Assembly: GCA_016764895.1 (NCBI GenBank)
Contig: JAESRA010000089.1
Location: 1-32,957 of the forward strand
DNA from: Phycisphaerales bacterium
Lineage (GTDB): Bacteria; Planctomycetota; Phycisphaerae; Phycisphaerales; UBA1924
DNA: 32,957 bases
Direction: 5' to 3'
Below, piece by piece: positions 26,359 to 32,957 of this stretch. Within the stretch, counting starts at the first letter, position 1. Each line of letters begins with the position of its first letter. Below the pieces are notes generated by a model. The model had not been told where the DNA came from. It saw only the letters and a list, made by a program, of their open reading frames with translations, and did not search any database. Made by a program: the position numbers and the translations under genes.

Positions 26359-28518
26359 TCACTTGACAACAACATGAACCGGCTTGTCTGAACCAATCAC
26401 ACGCGCATTGATCGTGCGGTCAGGATACGAAATCGATCCGTCCACACGCTTCACATACACAACAATCTTATCGCCGGCATCCTTGGCATACAACGACGAC
26501 TCAAGGTACTCGCCCATCAGGTAGCCAAAGCCCTCGCCTTCGTCTTCATACATCGTGCCCTTGGCGTAGCCATCAGCATTGAGATGCACAATCAGCGTCA
26601 GCTCATCGCGTGAATCGGGACGATCACCAAAGTACTGTGTCACCGGCGCCGTCGGGATGATCCCGCCGGGACGGATAAACAACGCCGGCAGATGCTCATC
26701 CTTTGAGTCACGACCCGAATCAAAGTCCGGAAAATCAAACGCCGCCCATTCAACACCGTCAACCGCCGACGGCATCGCCGAGACTCGATCCCCCTCAGGA
26801 GTCGCCTTGGTGACAATCAACAACTCTGCACCGAGCAAGAACGAATCATCCTCAGAACGCAGTGCCGGATCGGCAGGATCCGCAAAGAATGTTGGCCGAG
26901 CAATCGGCATCCCGGTATCGGCAGACTCTTTAAACAGCGTGTATATATAAGGCATCAACCGGTATCGCCGCTCAAGCCCGCGCCGGCTCGTATCCTCAAC
27001 CTCCTGGCCAAATGACCAAGGCTCCTTATCAATATTCCCCTTGGCTGTATGCCCACGCGAGAACGGGAACAGCGTTCCAAAGCCCATCCACCGCTGAAAC
27101 AACTCACCATCGCCGTTGTAGGCAAACCCACCAATATCAGGCCCAACAAACGGCTGACCAGACAAACTCAAGTTCAGCGACATCCCAATCGACATATCAA
27201 GGTGTGCCCAGTTGGCACTGTTATCACCAGTCCAGGTCGCTCCGTAGCGTTGCCCACCGATGAAGTTGGCTCGCGAAAGCACAAACGGCCGCTTATCAGG
27301 ATTCGTCGCCATCACGCCCTCGCGTGTTGCGCGGATCATCTGCATGCCATACACATTGTGATAGCGTGCATGCGTATCGGTCCCGCCCAACTCTGGGTCA
27401 GCCCGGTGGATATTGGTCTCAGGCATGGTTTTGGATTCTACATTAAACACCGCAGGTTCGTTCATGTCGTTCCACACGCCGTCGATGTTGTAGGCCATGA
27501 ACTCTTCGTAGAGCCCCGCCCACCAGTTGCGGACATCCTTGTTCAAATAATCAGGGAACACACACACACCGGGCCAGACATTGCCGTTGTACACATTCCC
27601 GTCCTTGTCCCGAACCCAAGCATTATGCTCATCGCCTGAATCAGATACAAAATATCCATCTTCATCCTTGACACCCGGATCAATCATCCAAACATTCGAA
27701 AACCCCTTGGTATCAAGCCAATCATTGAGTCCCTTAGGATCAGGAAACTGCTCAGGATCAAAGGTAAACACGCGATACTCGTCCATGTAATCAATATCCA
27801 TCCAAATCACATCCGCCGGAAGCTTCCGAGCCCGAAACTCATTCACCACCTCTTTAACCCGTGAATCAGGATTATACGAATACCGGCACTGGTGATACCC
27901 CACAGCCCACTTAGGAGGCATCGCAATCGTCCCCGTAAGCACACCAAGCCCCAGCATCACATCCTGAGGCGAATCGCCATCAATCACAATAACCGCAAAG
28001 TCCCCACCCTCAGCACGAAAAGTAATCCCGTCCCGAAGATCGATCTCACACCGGTAAGTCGTATCAGCCAACACCCCAAACGCCGTACCATCGGCCCGCA
28101 CCGCAAGCACCCAAGGGTGCGATGTATACAAATTCTTAGCATCAAGCCCATACCCAAAAGCATCCAAATTCCAAGTCTCAGTCACAAACCCATTCCGAAG
28201 CAAAGGCCCAGCCGCCTGCCCAGTCCCATACAACGATGTCCCCGCATCAATCGAGATCGACGCGACCGTCCGCCCCGTCACCTCATCTATCGAGTACGCC
28301 GGAACCTCATTGAGTGATCCCAGCCCAACATCCCCAAAAGACTCAAACACATGAGCAAGAGCAAATGACGGCTTCCGATCCTGCCGGGCCTCCAAGGTCC
28401 GATCAAAGCGAACAATTCCTTCGCCGATAACCTGAGCCACCTGAGCCTGAGAGCTCGCAATGAATCCAAGCGACAAACTTCCGAGCACCAAAATTTGGGT
28501 AAATAACTGCTTTTTCAC
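26359..28518 (-). CDS. Secreted GH31 alpha-glucosidase
   Basis: A 719-residue exported exo-alpha-glucosidase, releasing glucose (or a related residue) from non-reducing ends. A signal peptide ends near ASSQA (25). The N-terminal beta-sandwich runs to about 195, then the catalytic barrel begins with MPPKWAVGYHQCRYSY. Catalytic signs are LPADVIWMDIDYMD (233-246), DGVWNDMNEPA with nucleophile Asp351, and ATWTGDNSANW with acid/base Asp432, followed by GPDIGGF. Length is normal for bacterial GH31. The start is GTG 28518 with GAGG nine bases upstream. It diverges from the GH13-dockerin amylase gene across a 242-base region and converges on the sugar transporter, so it likely makes the monosaccharide that the transporter imports. 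Alpha-xylosidase activity cannot be excluded. Confidence 0.92.
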   Translation of the reverse strand: MKKQLFTQILVLGSLSLGFIASSQAQVAQVIGEGIVRFDRTLEARQDRKPSFALAHVFESFGDVGLGSLNEVPAYSIDEVTGRTVASISIDAGTSLYGTGQAAGPLLRNGFVTETWNLDAFGYGLDAKNLYTSHPWVLAVRADGTAFGVLADTTYRCEIDLRDGITFRAEGGDFAVIVIDGDSPQDVMLGLGVLTGTIAMPPKWAVGYHQCRYSYNPDSRVKEVVNEFRARKLPADVIWMDIDYMDEYRVFTFDPEQFPDPKGLNDWLDTKGFSNVWMIDPGVKDEDGYFVSDSGDEHNAWVRDKDGNVYNGNVWPGVCVFPDYLNKDVRNWWAGLYEEFMAYNIDGVWNDMNEPAVFNVESKTMPETNIHRADPELGGTDTHARYHNVYGMQMIRATREGVMATNPDKRPFVLSRANFIGGQRYGATWTGDNSANWAHLDMSIGMSLNLSLSGQPFVGPDIGGFAYNGDGELFQRWMGFGTLFPFSRGHTAKGNIDKEPWSFGQEVEDTSRRGLERRYRLMPYIYTLFKESADTGMPIARPTFFADPADPALRSEDDSFLLGAELLIVTKATPEGDRVSAMPSAVDGVEWAAFDFPDFDSGRDSKDEHLPALFIRPGGIIPTAPVTQYFGDRPDSRDELTLIVHLNADGYAKGTMYEDEGEGFGYLMGEYLESSLYAKDAGDKIVVYVKRVDGSISYPDRTINARVIGSDKPVHVVVK

Positions 28519-28760
28519 GCGGCAACCTCACTAAAAACTGCGTATAGACCCACGCACGGCGCATGAGTAAAATCGACTGTCGGTACACAATACTTCTCGG
28601 ACTGCTCTTCGTGCAGAATTTGAGCAAGAAAACATCGCAAAGTGTCAATATTTTAGTTCACAGCCACCACAAAATCGTCAATAATCATCAAGCCGCTCTA
28701 TACACCAGGCATCCAGCCGGTTTTGGGCTCGTTTTAAGTTGTTCCACTGAAAGGCCATCC
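28519..28760. promoter_or_regulatory. Divergent intergenic region between GH31 and GH13-dockerin genes
   Basis: It must hold the promoters of both glucan hydrolase genes. A perfect TTGACA-type -35 lies on the minus strand (28648-28643), but no matching -10 follows at 16-19 bases. No LacI-type or other clear operator palindrome is visible. AAAGG at 28751-28755 serves the plus-strand start. The plus-strand frame is open back to 28563, but that stretch has no signal peptide or protein-like pattern. Confidence 0.35.
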
Positions 28761-31526
28761 ATGTCATCCAACGCGAAATCTCACCGCTCCGCCATCATCA
28801 TCGGGGCCCTGATCGCCACTACAGGCATCGCTGTCCAAACCGCACAAGCCCAAAACAAACTCAACTACCTCCAATGGTTTGAAACAGAATGGGACGACAT
28901 CGAACGCCGCACCCCCGATGTCTTCCTCGCAGGCTACGACGCACTCTGGCTACCACCACCCTCAAAAGCCTCATTCACCTCAGTAGGTTACGATCCATTT
29001 GACCGCTTCGATCTCGGACAACCCCCACTCCTAAGCTTCTCCCCATCACGCAAGCGCACAACCTATGGCACCGAAGCCACCTTCCAAGCAATGATCGACG
29101 AACTCCAACGCTCCGGCGCCGAAGTCTACATCGACGGCATCTTCAACCACAACGGCGGAAGAACCACCTCAGACGCATTCCTCGCACAAGGTGGATACCC
29201 AGGCTTCTGGATCCCACGCGAAAGCCCGCCCCGAAACAAACTTCCAACAGACAACTGGGGCGACTTCCACAACGGAAACGCCTCAGGATACCTCCAATCA
29301 GAAAACCCAGGCGGCTCAAACTACGACCTCCACAGAGGCGACCTCGTCGCCCTCGTCGACATCGCTCAAGAAGAAAACTACCCATTCATCCGCCAACCAG
29401 TCAACGCAGGAGATCCCCAAAACATCCCCGCAGGCACCATCTACAACCGCCCAGACCCAAACAACGCACGCTTCTACACAGACCAAGCACTCTCCCCAGA
29501 CAACTTCATCAACCCCGGAACCTCCAGAAACCCAGGCGCACAAACCTTCACACGCTTCCCATACAACACCATCAACCAAATGCAAGGCGACCCAGTTGCC
29601 GACAACGGCACAGGCATGCTCATGCGATGGGCACAATGGATGATCCAAGTCCAAGGCGTCGACGGCTTCCGCCTCGATGCACTCAAACACACCCCAAGCT
29701 GGTTCTGGGACGGCTTCTTCGACTCAGCAATACACAACCTTCGCGTCCGCCCCAGCGGCGGAAACATCAACCCATTCACCTTCGGCGAAAACATCATCGG
29801 AAACTTCGACAACCTCAGCAACTACATCCGCAAAGACTCCTTCGCAAACCGTGACGGCCTCGATATCCAAGGCGCCGCCCGTCTCCGCGACCTCCTCAAC
29901 GCCAACGGCCTCGGCTCCTGGGCAAACATCAACTCCGATCTAAACTCAGGACACCTCGATGTCACAGACGACGGATTTGTCAACGGCTCAATGGGTGTCA
30001 ACCATGTATTCTCACACGACAACGGCACAGTCGGCTCCGGAAGCTCCATGCCACCATACCCCACCGTCACACAACAAGCCTACCAAATGCACGCCTACAT
30101 GCTCATGCGACCAGGCAGGGCCATCGTCTACCACAACGGCCGAGGCATCATCGCACGCTCCAGCGGATTCTTCCCACGCGAAGGAGTCCCAGCAGCCCTC
30201 GGATACGACCCCATAACCCAACAACTTGACCCCACCATCACCAAACTCGTCCAAATACGAAACCAAGTCGCTTTCGGACAATACTTCCAACTCAACTCAA
30301 ACCTCAACGATGTCATGGTCTTTGAACGAGCATTCAACGGCACCGCAAACTCCCTCACAGCAGTCAACGACCGATTCGATGTAGGCCACCAAGTCGTCTC
30401 CGTAGCCACCTCCTACCCACAAGGTACCAGAATCCATGAAATGACCGGAAACGCCGCAGACCCCCTCGTAGACCCCAACAACAACATCCCAGAAACCATC
30501 GTCGTAGGATTCGGTGGCTCCGTCACACTCACCATCCCAAACAACACCTCCTCAGCAGGAACCCATGGCAAAGGCTACCTCATCTACGCAGAATCCCTCC
30601 CAGAAACAACCCTCACCTTCATCGGACAAAACGGCACCATCGAACCAGACCCAACCAACTTCCCAGACTGGATCCAACGCCTCAGCCAAATCGCAGTCAT
30701 CAATAGCGACTCATTTGAAATCCGTCTCCAAACAGCACCAGGCGACCTCCTAGACCCCAACACAGACGACAACGCCATGTTCGCCTGGGACAACCGCACC
30801 CGCGACTGGAACGGCAACGGCGCCCCAGACATCTCCCCAACCGCCCTAGGACTCGCAGGATTCGAACAATTCCTCACCGTAAACAGTCCCCTATACAACT
30901 CAGGAAACCCCTTCGGCCTCTACCGCCAAGTCATCGACGCCACCACCATGGACGAAGGCATGCACTACCTCACCACCGTCGCATTCCGCCGCCGCCCCCC
31001 AGGCACCACCCCCATCTATCGTGAAACCCGAAAAGTCGTCTACATCGACCGCCTCCCACCAGAAGTCTCCCTCCAGCAAGCCGGGCAAACCCTAGAGGAC
31101 AATCAACCCCAGTTCATCGTCCACGCACTCGACCGCACCACAACCGCCCTCCACCTCCTTCTCAATGTCCCAGAAGGCACCGACCCACTCACACTAATCA
31201 ACTCAGGAACCCGAATACCACCATACGACCGTTTCGAATACCGCCACATCTTCAACGGCGCCCTCGACGATGGACTCAACAAAATCACCATGGTCGCAAT
31301 CGAAGACTCCGGCACCACCAATGTCATCACCGAAACCGTCATCATCGGCGGCCTAACTTGCCGTGCAGACCTGACAGGCGATGGCACACTCGACTTCTTC
31401 GACATCTCCGCCTTCTTGACCCTCTTTGGCAATCAAGACCCAGCCGCAGATTTCTCAGGCGATGGTGCATTTGACTTCTTCGACATCTCCGCCTTCCTCA
31501 CCGAGTTCTCGTCGGGGTGCCCATAA
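28761..31526 (+). CDS. Secreted GH13 alpha-amylase with GC-type dockerin-like C-terminus
   Basis: A 921-residue exported alpha-amylase-family enzyme. Residues 1-30 form a signal peptide ending in AQA. The barrel includes GYDALWLPPPSKA, EVYIDGIFNHNGG (121-133), DGFRLDALKH with nucleophile Asp306, FGENIIG with acid/base Glu343, and VFSHDNG with Asp420. About residues 540-860 are beta-rich domains, among them a GSVTLTIPNN segment and a stretch beginning DGNGAPD-like near DWNGNGAPD. Residues 867-921 are an EF-hand pair, TGDGTLDFFDISAFL and SGDGAFDFFDISAFL, ending GCP. The start ATG 28761 follows AAAGG at eight bases and yields a clean signal peptide; an upstream ATG at 28563 does not. It should cut starch-like polymers outside the cell, with the tail for attachment. 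Confidence 0.9.
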   Translation: MSSNAKSHRSAIIIGALIATTGIAVQTAQAQNKLNYLQWFETEWDDIERRTPDVFLAGYDALWLPPPSKASFTSVGYDPFDRFDLGQPPLLSFSPSRKRTTYGTEATFQAMIDELQRSGAEVYIDGIFNHNGGRTTSDAFLAQGGYPGFWIPRESPPRNKLPTDNWGDFHNGNASGYLQSENPGGSNYDLHRGDLVALVDIAQEENYPFIRQPVNAGDPQNIPAGTIYNRPDPNNARFYTDQALSPDNFINPGTSRNPGAQTFTRFPYNTINQMQGDPVADNGTGMLMRWAQWMIQVQGVDGFRLDALKHTPSWFWDGFFDSAIHNLRVRPSGGNINPFTFGENIIGNFDNLSNYIRKDSFANRDGLDIQGAARLRDLLNANGLGSWANINSDLNSGHLDVTDDGFVNGSMGVNHVFSHDNGTVGSGSSMPPYPTVTQQAYQMHAYMLMRPGRAIVYHNGRGIIARSSGFFPREGVPAALGYDPITQQLDPTITKLVQIRNQVAFGQYFQLNSNLNDVMVFERAFNGTANSLTAVNDRFDVGHQVVSVATSYPQGTRIHEMTGNAADPLVDPNNNIPETIVVGFGGSVTLTIPNNTSSAGTHGKGYLIYAESLPETTLTFIGQNGTIEPDPTNFPDWIQRLSQIAVINSDSFEIRLQTAPGDLLDPNTDDNAMFAWDNRTRDWNGNGAPDISPTALGLAGFEQFLTVNSPLYNSGNPFGLYRQVIDATTMDEGMHYLTTVAFRRRPPGTTPIYRETRKVVYIDRLPPEVSLQQAGQTLEDNQPQFIVHALDRTTTALHLLLNVPEGTDPLTLINSGTRIPPYDRFEYRHIFNGALDDGLNKITMVAIEDSGTTNVITETVIIGGLTCRADLTGDGTLDFFDISAFLTLFGNQDPAADFSGDGAFDFFDISAFLTEFSSGCP
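31392..31496 (+). repeat. Internal direct repeat within the dockerin-like tail
   Basis: The 24 bases at 31392-31415 recur exactly at 31473-31496 and encode DFFDISAF in each EF-hand. Identity at silent positions suggests recent duplication or gene conversion of the half-module. The minus-strand gene at 17111-19111 carries the same amino-acid motif twice with different codons. Confidence 0.85.
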
Positions 31527-31570
31527 TCCCAACTGAGCAATAGCACGCCCGCCGGCGTGGCTCAGGCAAC

Positions 31571-31617
31571 CAAAAAAGAAACGAGGCCGGATGATTCATC
31601 AAAATCATCCGGCCTCG
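31571..31617 (-). terminator. Terminator between the GH13-dockerin and PEP-CTERM genes, probably bidirectional
   Basis: A perfect 14-bp stem, CGAGGCCGGATGAT (31582-31595) with ATCATCCGGCCTCG (31604-31617), 8-base loop. On the minus strand it is followed by TTTCTTTTTTG, fitting the gene that ends at 31649. On the plus strand it is followed by CATTCATTTTG, weaker, but it is the only hairpin with T-rich sequence after the amylase gene. A smaller hairpin, CACGCC-CGCC-GGCGTG, precedes it at 31545-31560. Confidence 0.88.
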
Positions 31618-31648
31618 CATTCATTTTGTATCAATCGTCGCTATCAAA

Positions 31649-32362
31649 TCAGCGGCGACGGCGTCCAGCAACCAAACCGCCAAGACCAAGCAACGCCAAT
31701 GATGACGGAGTTGGAATAACGGTGTAGCTCAGGAAAGCACCCGAAGTGGAGCCGGTGCCCCAGTCTGGAGTGGCTTCGCCAGCAAGGCTCAGCATGTCAA
31801 CGCCTGGATCACCACCACCACCACCGGTGGTTGCGACATCAAAGCCGAAGGTATCGCCAACGCTCAGTCCAAGAGCGGCGAGTGAAACGATGTAGCTCTG
31901 CACGCCAGCAGCGTGAGCAGAGTCGTCACCCATGATCAAACCGCCACCAAGGTAGGTCGCGTCAGTCACATTCCATGCAGCACCATCGAAGTTACGGAGT
32001 TCAGCACCAACGCCTGATCCACCTTCGTCAGCCCAACCACCAATGAAGTAGTCGATCCCGCTGCCCCAACTGATGTTGCGACCCCAGCCACCAGAGGTGC
32101 TGGTTGTTCCAGATCCCATATCAAACCCAACTAGGTACTTGCCCCAGTTCGTTGCATCGATATCGCCAGCGACGGAAATGTCAATGTACAAGAAGTTGGC
32201 ATCGTTGGTGATTTCAACCTGAGTAATGTCAAGGTGTGCAAAAGGTACACCACCTCCATCAACAAACGAGGCATTCAAATCACCAGCAGTGTCCATGTAC
32301 ACATCAGCACTTGCAACACCAGCCAGCGAAGCGATAGCCGCAGCCATCAGTAAATTTCTCAT
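31649..32362 (-). CDS. Secreted PEP-CTERM-type protein, beta-sandwich
   Basis: A 237-residue exported protein with a signal peptide (MRNLLMAAAIASLAGVASA) and a C-terminal sorting tail, PTPSSLALLGLGGLVAGRRRR, which has the short motif, the hydrophobic helix and the Arg cluster of PEP-CTERM proteins; the motif reads PTP rather than PEP. Such tails are recognised by an exosortase (EpsH/XrtA type), none of which is in the window. The middle part, with NDANFLYIDISVAGDIDATNWGK split by its strands and FIGGWADEGG, is rich in Gly, Asp and Asn and resembles the LYI.VAG segments of the secreted protein at 17111-19111. GGAG nine bases before ATG 32362 supports the start. Function is unknown; a surface or matrix role next to glucan enzymes is inference. 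Confidence 0.85.
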   Translation of the reverse strand: MRNLLMAAAIASLAGVASADVYMDTAGDLNASFVDGGGVPFAHLDITQVEITNDANFLYIDISVAGDIDATNWGKYLVGFDMGSGTTSTSGGWGRNISWGSGIDYFIGGWADEGGSGVGAELRNFDGAAWNVTDATYLGGGLIMGDDSAHAAGVQSYIVSLAALGLSVGDTFGFDVATTGGGGGDPGVDMLSLAGEATPDWGTGSTSGAFLSYTVIPTPSSLALLGLGGLVAGRRRR

Positions 32363-32555
32363 CTCTAGTCTCCCTATATTCTCTCAAAAAAGGTTCCGCC
32401 CCCCAACAAATTGAGAGTACGGCGTTAAAACACGACCTCCACTGTACTACCCCTTGAAACCCAACACAAGCCCCAAACCCCCAATTTGCGAGACTTTTTG
32501 TCCACAATCCACAAATTCCCCGCCACCCCCCCACCGCCCTCCACCAGTTATCGGC
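32363..32555. promoter_or_regulatory. Intergenic region with candidate promoter for the PEP-CTERM gene
   Basis: On the minus strand TTGTGT (32469-32464) and TACAGT (32446-32441) are separated by 17 bases and lie about 80 bases before the start, a fair sigma-70-type candidate. The remainder, next to the end of the exonuclease gene, is a C-rich tract on the plus strand with no visible gene or terminator hairpin. Confidence 0.35.
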
Positions 32556-32957
32556 CTACACATCCAAGTCCGCCACCACCATCGCATGATCCGACACCGA
32601 TAACCCACTCTCCCGATCCACAAAACACCCCGTCAACCGCCCCCGAGCCGCCTTGTTCATCAGCAAATAATCAATCCGCCACCCCCGATTGAGTGCCCGC
32701 GCCTGCCCACGATTCGACCACCAAGAATAAGGCCCATCCACATCCCCGCTCACCTCCCGAACCACATCACTCCACCCCATCCCAATCATCTCCCCCATCC
32801 ACCGCCGTTCATGAGGCAAAAATCCCGACGACTTCGCATTCCCCTTGGCATAAAAAATATCCCGCTCCGTATGCGCAATATTCAAATCCCCACCAATCAC
32901 CGTAGGAATCTTCGACTTCAACATCGGCTCGGCCCACTCCATAAAGAACCCAAGCCA
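32556..32957 (-). CDS. xthA: Exodeoxyribonuclease III / AP endonuclease, C-terminal part
   Basis: The last 133 or so residues of an exonuclease III-family DNA repair enzyme, which nicks DNA at abasic sites and removes 3' blocking groups. The gene enters from the right edge and is open through 32957. Visible landmarks are GGDLNIAHTERDI (catalytic GDxN), SGFLPHERRWM, YSWWSNRG, RGWRIDYLLMN and the catalytic SDHAMVVADL near the stop. The match to the family is continuous and the end is normal, so the gene is only cut by the window, not broken. It is transcribed toward the PEP-CTERM gene but 194 bases separate them and no link in function is apparent. Confidence 0.93.
   Translation of the reverse strand, partial: WLGFFMEWAEPMLKSKIPTVIGGDLNIAHTERDIFYAKGNAKSSGFLPHERRWMGEMIGMGWSDVVREVSGDVDGPYSWWSNRGQARALNRGWRIDYLLMNKAARGRLTGCFVDRESGLSVSDHAMVVADLDV

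Noticed and set aside
28563-28760. N-terminal extension of the GH13-dockerin amylase to ATG 28563
   Set aside because: The extension has no signal-peptide or domain pattern, and ATG 28761 has a ribosome site followed by a clean signal peptide.

Overview
The window looks like chromosomal DNA of a planctomycete, most likely a marine member of the Phycisphaerae. The grounds are C-terminal dockerin-like EF-hand pairs ending in GCP on secreted proteins, a PEP-CTERM-type protein ending in an Arg run, a prepilin with a [16 protein letters not shown] leader next to carbohydrate genes, and secreted enzymes fused to such modules. This placement is inferred from protein features; no rRNA or marker gene confirms it. 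There is no phage, insertion sequence, CRISPR array or tRNA that I can see.

Layout. 1-250 holds the start of a minus-strand gene (probable Gfo/Idh-like Rossmann protein) divergent from a complete RNase P RNA gene (about 298-798) with a clear -10 box and an intrinsic terminator. 906-5376 (minus) is a peptide-type ABC importer operon, binding protein then two permeases, without its ATPases. 5541-7459 (plus) is a translationally coupled pair, an alpha-oxoamine-synthase-type PLP enzyme and a HisN-like phosphatase. 7468-10671 (minus) is a very large secreted protein with eleven CXXCH haem motifs, an LVIVD-type beta-propeller and a dockerin-like tail. 10969-12372 (plus) is a tyrosine phenol-lyase, meeting a saccharopine-dehydrogenase-like gene tail to tail. 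Upstream of that gene lie, all on the minus strand and closely spaced, a rhodanese with membrane tail, a persulfide-dioxygenase-like MBL/rhodanese protein and a secreted esterase with a glycan-binding-type N-terminal domain.

17111-32362 is best read as an alpha-glucan (starch/glycogen/maltodextrin) use region. It holds a dockerin-tailed secreted beta-sandwich protein, a secreted GH13 enzyme, a plus-strand run of pseudopilin, sugar-ABC permease, lipoprotein binding protein and double ATPase, a secreted GH31 alpha-glucosidase, a secreted GH13 amylase with dockerin tail, and a PEP-CTERM protein. The likely logic is external cleavage by the GH13 amylase, trimming by the second GH13 and GH31 enzymes, and uptake of the small sugar by the ABC importer; the binding and anchoring roles of the other proteins are inference. 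The window ends inside an exonuclease III gene (32556-32957, minus).

The most unusual items are the multihaem/beta-propeller/dockerin fusion, the REP-like palindrome sitting in the variable P12 region of the RNase P RNA, the 260-residue acidic insertion in an OppC-type permease, and the pseudopilin that leads the sugar transporter genes. The plus strand is richer in C than in G in genes of both directions, which creates many long false reading frames opposite the real genes.
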